From NCBI GenBank assembly GCA_937894185.1, contig CALCSA010000253.1, positions 1 through 14,228 of the forward strand: DNA of 14,228 nt, read 5' to 3'. Shown piece by piece: positions 1-7,093 of the stretch. Source of the stretch: an uncultured Clostridia bacterium (lineage in GTDB: Bacteria > Bacillota > Clostridia > Oscillospirales > Ruminococcaceae). Within the stretch, counting starts at the first letter, position 1, and the number at the start of each line of letters is the position of its first letter. The position numbers and the translations under genes were made by a program. The notes below the pieces were generated by a model. It worked only from the letters and a program-made list of their open reading frames with translations, was not told the origin of the DNA and did no database searches.

Positions 1-433
1 AGTGGCTGCCAACCCCAAAAAGCATGGGCTCATGGGGGGAAAGGTTTTCCACCCGATAAGTAACATGGAGCCCCCCCTCCCCCAGCCGGTAGCGGATCTG
101 AAAAGAGTAAGGAAAAGGGTACATTGTCAGAGTTTCGGGGGTGTAGCGGTGCTCCAGCCAAACCTCCGAGGGAGTTTGCAGGATCACCTCAAAAAGTTGC
201 TCCCGCAAAAAGCCGTGGATGGGCATCTGGTAAGCCCTTCCCCCATAGGTATAGGCCTGGCCGGGAATCGCCCCGCAAACCGGAAAGCAAACGGAGGTTC
301 GGCGGGGCCAGACAGCCGGGTCGTAGGGCCAGTAATGATTTCCGCCCCTTCTTTTATCAACGATTTCTTCCATATGCCCCCCGGTGGTGCCCAGCACCAC
401 CCGGAGGGCGAGGTTTTCCATTACAATTTCCAT
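1..433 (-). CDS. Aldose 1-epimerase family protein (LacX/GalM-like), partial at the left edge
   Basis: Family role: interconverts the alpha and beta anomers of free or phosphorylated sugars in the cytoplasm. Only the N-terminal 144 residues are present; the frame is open to base 1. Visible family marks are YWPYDPAVWPRRTSVCFPVCG (residues 34-54) with the usual F-P-x-x-G stretch, MPIHGFLRE (70-78) with His73, and VTYRVEN (124-130) followed by GVGSH (140-144), the start of the G-x-HP segment that carries a second active-site His. The start is the ATG at 433, with AAGGGAG six bases upstream; a second in-frame ATG at 421 is possible. The gene follows the NagB-type gene by 46 bases on the same strand and is probably the distal gene seen of the operon. 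Its context suggests an amino sugar or its phosphate as substrate, which is inference. Confidence 0.82.
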   Translation of the reverse strand, partial: MEIVMENLALRVVLGTTGGHMEEIVDKRRGGNHYWPYDPAVWPRRTSVCFPVCGAIPGQAYTYGGRAYQMPIHGFLREQLFEVILQTPSEVWLEHRYTPETLTMYPFPYSFQIRYRLGEGGLHVTYRVENLSPHEPMLFGVGSH

Positions 434-479
434 CTAAGCTCCCTTGGCCTGCCCCACAGGACTGTGGGCAGCGATCAAA

Positions 480-1220
480 CTAAATCGCAAACAAGCCGGA
501 GGCAGACGCGTCGTCCAGGAACAGATTCCAGTTGGGATGGGTCTTGAGGATGGTGGCAGGGACCATGGGGTCCACCTTGGTGGTCAGGGTGCCCCGAACC
601 GCCTCGGCCTTGGCTGCGTGAGGCACCGAGGAAACAATGTGCTCGCAGGCAAGAATCTGCTTGACGCACATGGTAATGGCCTGCTTGGGCACGTCATCAA
701 TGGTGGCGAACCACCCCTCGCCTACCTGCTGCTGCTTGCAGCGGTTATCCAAATCAACCACCATGTAGGCGGCGTCGGTGTCAAAATTTGCGGGAGGATC
801 GTTAAAGGCAATGTGAGCGTTTTCGCCGATGCCGATGACGCCCACATCCACGGGTGCGCGGCGCAGCTCCTCGGTCAGGGTGCGGATGTTGGCCTCTACA
901 TCCCCTTCGCCGTTTACAAAGTGGGCGGCCTTTAGGGAAAGCTTAGAGACAAAGCGCTCCTTGAGGTACTTGCGGAAGCTGGCGATATGGCTTTCCGGCA
1001 GGGCCACATACTCGTCCAGATGGAACATCTCTACCTTGTCCCAGGGCACATCGGCCTTGATGAGAGCGTCGATGGTCTCGAACTGAGAAGCACCGGTGGA
1101 AAGAATGATTCTGGCGGAACCTTTTTTCTCCACAGCGCTGCGCAGAAGCTCTGCAATTTTGTCGGCAGCCGCTTGTCCCAGTTGCTGGGGGGTCGGGGAT
1201 ACAGAAATGGTAAAGTTCAT
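480..1220 (-). CDS. nagB: Glucosamine-6-phosphate deaminase family protein (NagB-type)
   Basis: Predicted cytosolic enzyme converting glucosamine-6-phosphate to fructose-6-phosphate and ammonia, the step after NagA. It is 246 aa, slightly shorter than E. coli NagB (266). Seen: a phosphate-loop segment STGASQFE (41-48), FHLDEYVALPESH (66-78) with the proton-transfer Asp69 (E. coli Asp72), GIGENAHIAFNDPP (130-143) with His136 (E. coli His143), and VDPMVPATIL near the C-terminus. E. coli Asp141 and Glu148 align with Asn134 and Asp141 here. That ENxHIAFNDP version is typical of a separate clade of the family, so specificity could differ from true NagB. AGGAG sits 10 bases before the ATG and overlaps the nagA stop (TAGGAG); the gap to nagA is 13 bases, which suggests translational coupling. 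Confidence 0.85.
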   Translation of the reverse strand: MNFTISVSPTPQQLGQAAADKIAELLRSAVEKKGSARIILSTGASQFETIDALIKADVPWDKVEMFHLDEYVALPESHIASFRKYLKERFVSKLSLKAAHFVNGEGDVEANIRTLTEELRRAPVDVGVIGIGENAHIAFNDPPANFDTDAAYMVVDLDNRCKQQQVGEGWFATIDDVPKQAITMCVKQILACEHIVSSVPHAAKAEAVRGTLTTKVDPMVPATILKTHPNWNLFLDDASASGLFAI

Positions 1221-1233
1221 AAAGCATACACTC

Positions 1234-2412
1234 CTAATGGATAATTTGGTTGCCCTTCACGTAGACAGACTGAATGGCAATCATATCGTCAAACAAAACA
1301 AGGTCGGCATCCTTGCCTGCCTCCAGAGAGCCTTTGGTGTCCCCGAATCCAACCAGCTTGGCGGGATTGAGGGTCATCATCTTCACGGCCTCCCAAACGG
1401 GCAGGCCTGCTTCGTACACCATCACCCGCACCAAGCGGTCGGTGGTGGCCACACTGCCGGCAAAGCAGGAACGGTCGGGCATCAGGGCGATGCCACCCTC
1501 CGAGATAACTTCCTGTCCGCCGCTCCGGGACCCGAGAATAGAGGGGCCGTCGGGCAGTCCCGCCGCCCGCATGCTGTCGGTGCAGAGGATGATTTTGTCA
1601 TGATCCTTGCACTTGAGAATCAGCTTGAGGAGATCGGGGGGCAGGTGCATGCCGTCCGCAATAATTTCCACGTACATATCGTCCAGCAGATACCCGCTTT
1701 CCACCGCTCCCAATACCCGGAAGCCGTTTTTCCGCACAATGGTGGACATGGCGGAATAAAAGTGGGTCAGCAGGCGAACACCGTGACGAAAGCCTTCCTT
1801 CATCTCATCCAAAGTGGCGGTGGTGTGAGCCGCCGAGACCAGAATGCCCTTTTGGGTCAGCCAGTCTGCCATTTCCAAAGCGCCGGGCAACTCGGGAGCC
1901 AAGGACCAGCGCAGGATAGCGCCATCGGCATACTCCACAATCTTACGGTAGTGTTCCGGCTTGGGAGAAGAAATGTACCGGGCGTCCTGAGCCCCTTTTT
2001 CGGCAGGAGCAAAGTACGGGCCTTCCAGATGCAGCCCCAGCAGATGGGGCATGTCCCCCGTCATCTTCTGAGCCTCTTTAAAAACATCCATCACCCCAAA
2101 AAGCTCATCGTCGCTGCTGGTCAGAGTGGTGGGCATCAGGCTGGTGGCACCGTGGGACAGATGCATTTTGGCAGCACCGGTAATATCCTCCAGTCCACCG
2201 TCCATGTAGTCGTGCCCGCCGCCGCCATGGCTGTGGAGGTCCACAAACCCCGGGGAAAGATACATCCCCTTACAATCGATGATTTCCCCCTGTGGATTCT
2301 GGCATTCCGCCATGGAACCCACCTTTTGGATGATTCCACCTTCTTCGGTGAGATAGCCTTGACGAATCACGCCGTCCGGCAACAGAACCCGGGCGTTTAC
2401 AAACGTTTTCAT
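1234..2412 (-). CDS. nagA: N-acetylglucosamine-6-phosphate deacetylase
   Basis: Amidohydrolase-fold enzyme that removes acetate from GlcNAc-6-phosphate to give glucosamine-6-phosphate for the next gene. The 392 aa length is normal for NagA. Metal and catalytic positions seen in order: His60 and His62 in GFVDLHSHGGGG (the two-His form common in Gram-positives), Glu130 in GLHLEGPYF, His196 in SAAHT, His217 in THFYSAM, His256 in DGMHLPP and catalytic Asp279 in LCTDSMRAAG. The C-terminus has the usual NPAKLVGFGDTKGSLEAGKD segment that returns to the beta-sandwich. I chose ATG 2412 (MKTFVNARVLL); the codon before it, TTG at 2415, is in frame and could also be called. GGGGGTG lies about nine bases upstream. 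It follows dctM by 65 bases. Confidence 0.95.
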   Translation of the reverse strand: MKTFVNARVLLPDGVIRQGYLTEEGGIIQKVGSMAECQNPQGEIIDCKGMYLSPGFVDLHSHGGGGHDYMDGGLEDITGAAKMHLSHGATSLMPTTLTSSDDELFGVMDVFKEAQKMTGDMPHLLGLHLEGPYFAPAEKGAQDARYISSPKPEHYRKIVEYADGAILRWSLAPELPGALEMADWLTQKGILVSAAHTTATLDEMKEGFRHGVRLLTHFYSAMSTIVRKNGFRVLGAVESGYLLDDMYVEIIADGMHLPPDLLKLILKCKDHDKIILCTDSMRAAGLPDGPSILGSRSGGQEVISEGGIALMPDRSCFAGSVATTDRLVRVMVYEAGLPVWEAVKMMTLNPAKLVGFGDTKGSLEAGKDADLVLFDDMIAIQSVYVKGNQIIH

Positions 2413-2477
2413 CAATCGAACACCCCCTAACTAAAGTATACATATACCTTAAAAATTCAACGAACACAAGCTGGCCT

Positions 2478-3776
2478 TTAGATATATCCCAGCGCTCTGG
2501 GCAAAATCAGGCTGACAGACGGGAAGAAAATGATGATGGCCAGCACCACCAGATAGGTAAAGTAGAAGGGCAAGAAACCTTTGATAGACTTTTCGATGGG
2601 AATATTGGCTATGGCGCATCCCGCCCACAGGGAGGTTCCCACAGGAGGGGTGAGGAGCCCCAGCCCCAGAGTCAGGACCATAATCAGGCCAAAGTGGTAG
2701 GGGTTATAGCCAATGGACATGGCCACGGGATACAGAATGGGAGTGAGCAGGATGATGAGGATACCCATATCCATAAAGCAGCCCAGCGCCACCATGAGCA
2801 GAACCATCATCAGCATGACTACGATGGGGTTGTCGGAAACAGAAGTCAGAGCCGTGGCCACCCGGATGGGCACCTTCAGATAGGAAAGTACGTAGCTAAA
2901 AGCACTGGAGGTGGCGATAATGGCCATAATGGTGCTCAAAGTCTTGAGGGATTTAAGTAGGCAGCCCACGAACTTTTTAAAGTCCATGGTCTTGTAGAAG
3001 AAGGTTGTGACAATCAGAGCATAGACGGCGGCAATGGCTCCCGCCTCGGTGGCGGTAAAGACCCCTGCCGTAATGCCCACCGCCACAATCAGAATGGTGA
3101 CGAGGCCCAAAATAGCTTCCCGCACAATCTGAATGTTCTCGCGCCAGGAACGCTTTTCAGAAATGGGGTACTTCTTTTTCACCGCAATCACATAGGAGCA
3201 GATGCAAAGAGCCAGAGTAAGCAGTACACCGGGGATATACCCGCACATAAACATGGTGCTGATGGAAAGGCCGCTGCTGGCCGCCACAATGTAAAAAATC
3301 ATATTCTGGCTGGGAGGGATGATGACGCCCTCTACCGAGCTGGTGCAGGTAACCGCCACACTGTAGTCGGCGTCGTAGCCTTCCTTAACCATGGCGGGAA
3401 TCAAAAACGCGCCGATGGAGGAAACGTCGGCAATGGAAGAGCCGGAGATTCCGCCAAAGAACATGGAAACCACACAGTTCACAATGGCGGTGCCCCCCCG
3501 CATTCTGCCCACCAGAACATTGCAGAAGCGGGTCAGGCGGTCCGAGATGCCGCCGTCGGTCATGATCTGTGCCATGATGATAAAGAAGGGCACACACATA
3601 AAGGTAAAGCTGGTAATACCGGTGGACATCTTCTGGAACAGGTTGAGGAAGGGGATGTCCAGATAGATAGCGGTAAACAGCGCGGAAATTCCAAGGCTAA
3701 AGGAAATCGGTACCCGCAGGCACATCAGAATAATCAGAGAGGCAAAGAGGATGGTCGTTCCAACCGCTATGTTCAT
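2478..3776 (-). CDS. dctM: TRAP transporter large permease subunit (DctM)
   Basis: Large membrane subunit of a tripartite ATP-independent periplasmic transporter, which carries the substrate across the membrane using an ion gradient (Na+ in studied cases). At 432 aa it has the family's standard length. The chain is almost wholly hydrophobic helices, with family segments LRVPISFSLGISALF near residue 20, VPFFIIMAQIMTDGGISDRL (62-81), a glycine/serine-rich FFGGISGSSIADVSSIG stretch and a late LTLGLGLLTPPVGTSLW segment. The dctQ stop and this start overlap as ATGA (3773-3776), and AGGGGAGGG lies just upstream inside dctQ, so the two permease subunits are likely translated together. NagA and the NagB-type gene follow, which ties the cargo to amino sugars by context. 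Confidence 0.95.
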   Translation of the reverse strand: MNIAVGTTILFASLIILMCLRVPISFSLGISALFTAIYLDIPFLNLFQKMSTGITSFTFMCVPFFIIMAQIMTDGGISDRLTRFCNVLVGRMRGGTAIVNCVVSMFFGGISGSSIADVSSIGAFLIPAMVKEGYDADYSVAVTCTSSVEGVIIPPSQNMIFYIVAASSGLSISTMFMCGYIPGVLLTLALCICSYVIAVKKKYPISEKRSWRENIQIVREAILGLVTILIVAVGITAGVFTATEAGAIAAVYALIVTTFFYKTMDFKKFVGCLLKSLKTLSTIMAIIATSSAFSYVLSYLKVPIRVATALTSVSDNPIVVMLMMVLLMVALGCFMDMGILIILLTPILYPVAMSIGYNPYHFGLIMVLTLGLGLLTPPVGTSLWAGCAIANIPIEKSIKGFLPFYFTYLVVLAIIIFFPSVSLILPRALGYI

Positions 3777-4333
3777 ACAGTCCCTCCCCTTTCCATGTTT
3801 AAGTCGTCGATGGTCTTTTCCTTGGAAGCATCTTCCTCATACTCGGAAAGAGGCTTGAACAGGGCAACCACAAAGTTAAAGCCTGCATACAGCACCATAG
3901 AGATTCCCCCTACCACCAGAGGAGCAAACAGCCAACCCTGAGAGAGCCGGGTGGCAGGCTGGGGCTTGGGGATATTCATCTTGGTGATGATGGAACCGTA
4001 GATGGTCATTTGCACAAACAGCCAGGCCAGCAGTCCGTGGCGGAGCAAATCCGCCGCCTTGCGCAAGGCGGGAGGCATCTTGTTGTACAAAAAGTAAAGA
4101 GCCGCGTGACTGTCGGTATAAATATCAATGGACATGCAAATATAGCCAAACCATACCAAAAACATCAGGGTAGCTTCTTCCGACCAGCTAAAGGGCGACC
4201 GGAACACAAAGCGCATAACCACCTGAATAAATGTAATGGCAAGCATAATGGTCAGCAACAGGGCGCAAATATGGCGTTTGAACTCTACCAATTTATCAAG
4301 AACAGCTCGGATTTTATTGATAGCATTGCTCAC
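3773..4333 (-). CDS. dctQ: TRAP transporter small permease subunit (DctQ)
   Basis: Small four-helix membrane subunit that pairs with DctM. It is 186 aa. The family signature FSWSEEATLMFLVWFGYI is present after a first hydrophobic segment and an RFVFRSP stretch, and two further hydrophobic helices follow. The C-terminal tail is long, charged and cytoplasmic in style. Translation starts at GTG 4333: there is no in-frame ATG nearby and AAAGGAGGAG stands nine bases upstream, a strong site. The stop overlaps the dctM start by four bases. A perfect hairpin occupies the 93-base gap to dctP. Confidence 0.92.
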   Translation of the reverse strand: MSNAINKIRAVLDKLVEFKRHICALLLTIMLAITFIQVVMRFVFRSPFSWSEEATLMFLVWFGYICMSIDIYTDSHAALYFLYNKMPPALRKAADLLRHGLLAWLFVQMTIYGSIITKMNIPKPQPATRLSQGWLFAPLVVGGISMVLYAGFNFVVALFKPLSEYEEDASKEKTIDDLNMERGGTV

Positions 4334-4356
4334 CAGCTTACTCCTCCTTTACGAAA

Positions 4357-4403
4357 ACGAAATCACCGTATTCCCATATGGCAGCGAAATACGGTGATTT
4401 CGT
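4357..4403 (-). promoter_or_regulatory. Long perfect hairpin between dctP and dctQ (likely attenuator or mRNA stabiliser)
   Basis: Bases 4357-4372 and 4388-4403 form a 16-bp perfect inverted repeat (arm ACGAAATCACCGTATT) with a 15-base loop. In the minus-strand transcript it lies between the dctP stop and the dctQ ribosome site and is followed only by a short TTTTCG, so it looks like a leaky terminator or a 3' stabiliser rather than a full stop. Other binding-protein operons use such hairpins to make more binding protein than permease; that role is inferred here. Confidence 0.75.
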
Positions 4404-4426
4404 CAGTCTATGCTAGATTTTTTCCA

Positions 4427-5491
4427 TTAAGAAACAGCTTGAATCTTTGCAATGACGTCGGTGTATTGAGGGTACATGGCATAGATGTCGGAAACACTGT
4501 CCTGAAACTCTTTTGCGTCTACTTCATAAACAGTACAGCCGGCTTCTTCCACCTTGGCACGGGCTTCGTCCTGATAATCCTGCATGGCTTGTCTCTGCCA
4601 GATGCAGGCTTCCTTCGCAGCTTCCCGCACAGCTTCCTGCTGGCTGGGGCTCATCTTGTCCCAAGAGGTTTTGCTCATCAGCACCATGGCAGGGGGAGCC
4701 ATGTGGCCGTCCAGAGTGTAGTAGGGAGCAACTTCGTAGTGGCCGGAGGTGTAGTAAGAGACGAAATCGTTCTCGGCACCGTCGATGACGCCGGTCTGCA
4801 GGCCCTGATAAACCTCACCGTAAGCCATGGGGGTGGCGGCGCCGCCCAGCAGCTCTACCATCTTGATAGCCACGTCGGACTGCTGCACCCGCAGCTGCAT
4901 GCCCTTCAGGTCGGCTACGCTCTGCACAGGCTTCTTCACCGTGTAGAAGTTGCGGGAACCGGCCTCCCAGTATTCCAGACCGATCATGTTGTATTCCACC
5001 AGGCTATCGCTGACTGCCTGACCGATTTCACCGTCCAGAACCTTATACTTATGCTCCATGCCGGTGAAGATGTAGGGCAGGGTGAACACGCCAACAGCAT
5101 CGGCGGTAGAAGCAAGGGCCGAAGTGTTGATCCGGGCAAAATCAAGGGTTCCGGCCTGAACTTGGTCGATGGTCTCGTTTTCGTTGCCCAGCTGCGCATC
5201 CAGATACACTTCAATGGTAACGTTGCCGCCTGTCTTTTCCTCTACCAGATCGGCGAACATCTGAACGCCCTGGGAAACCGGGTTGTCCTTGCCCTGGTTT
5301 TCGGCAAGCTTAAAGCTGAGAACGGGCTCGTCTGCTGCGGGAGCGCTTTCACCAGCGGCGCTTTCTCCGGCGGCGCTTTCGCTTCCGCTGGCAGCAGGTG
5401 CTGCCGGGGATTGATTACCGGAGTTGCCGCAAGCAGTCAGGGGCAACGCCATCATGAAAATAGCTAAGATAAGAGCAATTGATTTTTTCAT
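4427..5491 (-). CDS. dctP: TRAP transporter solute-binding lipoprotein (DctP family)
   Basis: Extracellular substrate-binding subunit of the TRAP transporter. It is 354 aa and begins with a lipoprotein signal, MKKSIALILAIFMMALPLTAC, with the lipid-anchor Cys21. A low-complexity Ser/Ala/Glu linker with repeated SAAGE units (about residues 35-54) follows, then the DctP fold: LAENQGKDNPVSQG, DAQLGNENETIDQVQAGTLD (98-117), GSRNFYTVKKPVQSVADLKG and LRVQQS. Arg201 in LRVQ is the position that normally salt-bridges a substrate carboxylate; Arg180 lies nearby. TPMAYGEVYQGLQTGVIDGAEN (220-241) is the usual late motif. AAAGGAA precedes the ATG. The gap after the regulator gene is 111 bases with no convincing promoter. 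Cargo unknown; an acidic amino sugar such as a sialic acid is plausible from context. Confidence 0.94.
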   Translation of the reverse strand: MKKSIALILAIFMMALPLTACGNSGNQSPAAPAASGSESAAGESAAGESAPAADEPVLSFKLAENQGKDNPVSQGVQMFADLVEEKTGGNVTIEVYLDAQLGNENETIDQVQAGTLDFARINTSALASTADAVGVFTLPYIFTGMEHKYKVLDGEIGQAVSDSLVEYNMIGLEYWEAGSRNFYTVKKPVQSVADLKGMQLRVQQSDVAIKMVELLGGAATPMAYGEVYQGLQTGVIDGAENDFVSYYTSGHYEVAPYYTLDGHMAPPAMVLMSKTSWDKMSPSQQEAVREAAKEACIWQRQAMQDYQDEARAKVEEAGCTVYEVDAKEFQDSVSDIYAMYPQYTDVIAKIQAVS

Positions 5492-5602
5492 AACATTTCC
5501 TTTCGCTTTCTCAATATGTTTTATTGATCTTTGAAGCCCAAAGACCCCAAAGATGAATACGATGTGGATAGGCGGCAGGTTGCGCCGCAGGTCTATACCC
5601 GA

Positions 5603-6670
5603 CTAGATAAATTCCTTAAAAAAGTGCAGATTATTTTTCATGATAACGCTGATGGGTACGGTCATTTTGTCGTTTTCCGGCGGGATGTTCTTGATCACGT
5701 AGGAAAACAACGCTTCAAAGCCCAAATGCCCCTTATCGTAGGCGTTTTTGTAAATCAGCGCCTGCAGGATGCCCTGCTGTAAATACACGGCGTTCTGGGG
5801 AAACAGGTCGCTGCCCACTCCCCGCAGCTTGCCCGCCAACCCGCAGTCAATCACCGCTTGGGTGAGGGGAACGGTATCGCGGGCAGTCACCGAATAAAAC
5901 GCCACAATGTCGGGATTGGTTTGCAGCAGCGCCATAGATTCTTCGTAGCATTTTTGGTAATTGCCGTAGTTTTGCATCACCAGCAGCTCAAAATCCCCGG
6001 CCGATTCCTCTATATACTCGGCAAAGCCTCGCAGGTTATGCATGTGGGCCGCATGAGCCGCGCTGCCGCTGGCAATGAGAATTTTACCCGGTTTATGGGT
6101 AATGGAGGTCAAAATTTCCGCTCCCAAACGCCCGGTTAACTGATCGTGAGGGGCAATGCAGCACAAACGGCCGCTGTCCTTCAGGTCGCTGTCAATCAGC
6201 ACGACGGGAACATTTTTATAGGAAAACCGCTCCACCGCCTGCCGCAAATCCTCGTCGTTATGAATCGGCATGGTCAGCAGACCGTCATACTCAGTGTTGC
6301 CGTTATTAAACAGCGTATCCAAAATTTGAATCTGGTGATTTTTATCTTCTTCAAAGGGAAAATACTCGATTTGGACATTTAAGCTGCTGGCTTCGGTTTG
6401 GTAGGTATCGACGGCATCCCAAAAATATTTGTGATAATATTGCCCGTTCCCTTCTTTTTGGGGCAAAACCACCGCCAGCCGCTTGGTCTTGCGCTTTAAG
6501 GAAGAGGCAATGTAGTTGGTGGTATATCCCAAGGCATCGGCACGGGCCAAAACAGCCTGCCGCAGTTCTTCGCTGATGCCCTCCTTGCCGTGAAGAGCGC
6601 GATGTACCGTGGTGCGCGAAACATTCATATCTGCCGCGATTTCTTTTAGCGTCACCCGATTGCTCCCCAT
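5603..6670 (-). CDS. LacI-family transcriptional regulator
   Basis: DNA-binding sugar-responsive regulator, 355 aa, normal length. The N-terminal helix-turn-helix is VTLKEIAADMNVSRTTVHRA (6-25) followed by LHGKEGIS; the hinge helix region is YIASSLKRKTKR (53-64). The rest is a periplasmic-binding-protein-like effector domain starting at LAVVLPQ, with the family's LRGFAEYI and NAYDKGHLGFEALF near the end. It is first in the gene order of the TRAP-nag operon, and a palindromic operator lies 26 bases before its ATG, so it probably represses itself and the downstream genes. The inducer is unknown; an amino sugar or amino-sugar phosphate is the natural guess from context. The ribosome site is the modest AAGAAGG. 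Confidence 0.93.
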   Translation of the reverse strand: MGSNRVTLKEIAADMNVSRTTVHRALHGKEGISEELRQAVLARADALGYTTNYIASSLKRKTKRLAVVLPQKEGNGQYYHKYFWDAVDTYQTEASSLNVQIEYFPFEEDKNHQIQILDTLFNNGNTEYDGLLTMPIHNDEDLRQAVERFSYKNVPVVLIDSDLKDSGRLCCIAPHDQLTGRLGAEILTSITHKPGKILIASGSAAHAAHMHNLRGFAEYIEESAGDFELLVMQNYGNYQKCYEESMALLQTNPDIVAFYSVTARDTVPLTQAVIDCGLAGKLRGVGSDLFPQNAVYLQQGILQALIYKNAYDKGHLGFEALFSYVIKNIPPENDKMTVPISVIMKNNLHFFKEFI

Positions 6671-6695
6671 AAGCCTTCTTCTTAACCCCTTCTTT

Positions 6696-6713
6696 ATCGG
6701 TTACGTAACCGAT
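6696..6713. promoter_or_regulatory. LacI-type operator, 18-bp perfect palindrome
   Basis: ATCGGTTACGTAACCGAT is a perfect palindrome with a central CG, the standard layout of LacI-family sites. It starts 18 bases downstream of the predicted -10 box, around +12 of the transcript, where a bound repressor would block initiation or elongation. An imperfect, similar half-palindrome (CGATT-ACGG-AATCG) abuts it on the promoter side. Confidence 0.82.
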
Positions 6714-6731
6714 TCCGTAATCGTTATCTTT

Positions 6732-6760
6732 AATCTATCACAGTCATTATTGGGATTCAA
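6732..6760 (-). promoter_or_regulatory. Promoter of the lacI-dctPQM-nag operon
   Basis: On the minus strand TTGAAT (6760-6755) and TAGATT (6737-6732) are separated by 17 bases, and TGA directly before the -10 box makes it an extended -10 promoter. The operator palindrome follows immediately. No other equally good promoter is seen before dctP. Confidence 0.65.
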
Positions 6761-7001
6761 TAGTCAGATTGATCAAAATGCAAAAGATCAAACATTCTAT
6801 TTTTGTAGGCGCTGGGCTTTTCTACAAGAAATTTATACGGACTATGGACAACATCCACGATTGCTTTGTAACTGAAATAACATATTTGATACGAAACTGT
6901 CTTTTACATCATTTTGCCTGCCCGCCAGCAAGACGCACTCCTTCTTGCATTTAAATGCCATATTCCTAAATGCGCAGCTTGAAATATCTATGCAATCCGC
7001 T

Positions 7002-7029
7002 TTGAATTTAAACGAAACTATGCTATACT
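7002..7029 (+). promoter_or_regulatory. Promoter of the CPBP-family gene
   Basis: TTGAAT at 7002-7007 and TATACT at 7024-7029 are 16 bases apart, with TGC before the -10 box (extended -10). The start codon is 65 bases further. The rest of the 423-base divergent intergenic region (about 6770-7000) shows only a short GCAAGA/TCTTGC hairpin and no further gene. Confidence 0.65.
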
Positions 7030-7093
7030 GGGTGCAACAAAAACGGCAGCGTTCGCCAAGACACATAGCCCGCCTGCCGGCAGGGAGACATCT

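Noticed and set aside
1096..2430. 444-codon plus-strand frame opposite nagA and the NagB-type gene
   Set aside because: His/Gly/Gln-rich composition without family motifs, exactly antisense to two clear enzymes with good ribosome sites.
4010..5467. 485-codon plus-strand frame opposite dctP and dctQ
   Set aside because: Antisense shadow spanning two real genes and their intergenic hairpin; no motif and no ribosome site.
5550..5600. GCGGC/GCCGC hairpin between the regulator and dctP as a terminator
   Set aside because: Only a 5-bp stem and no T run after it in the transcript; not enough to claim termination.
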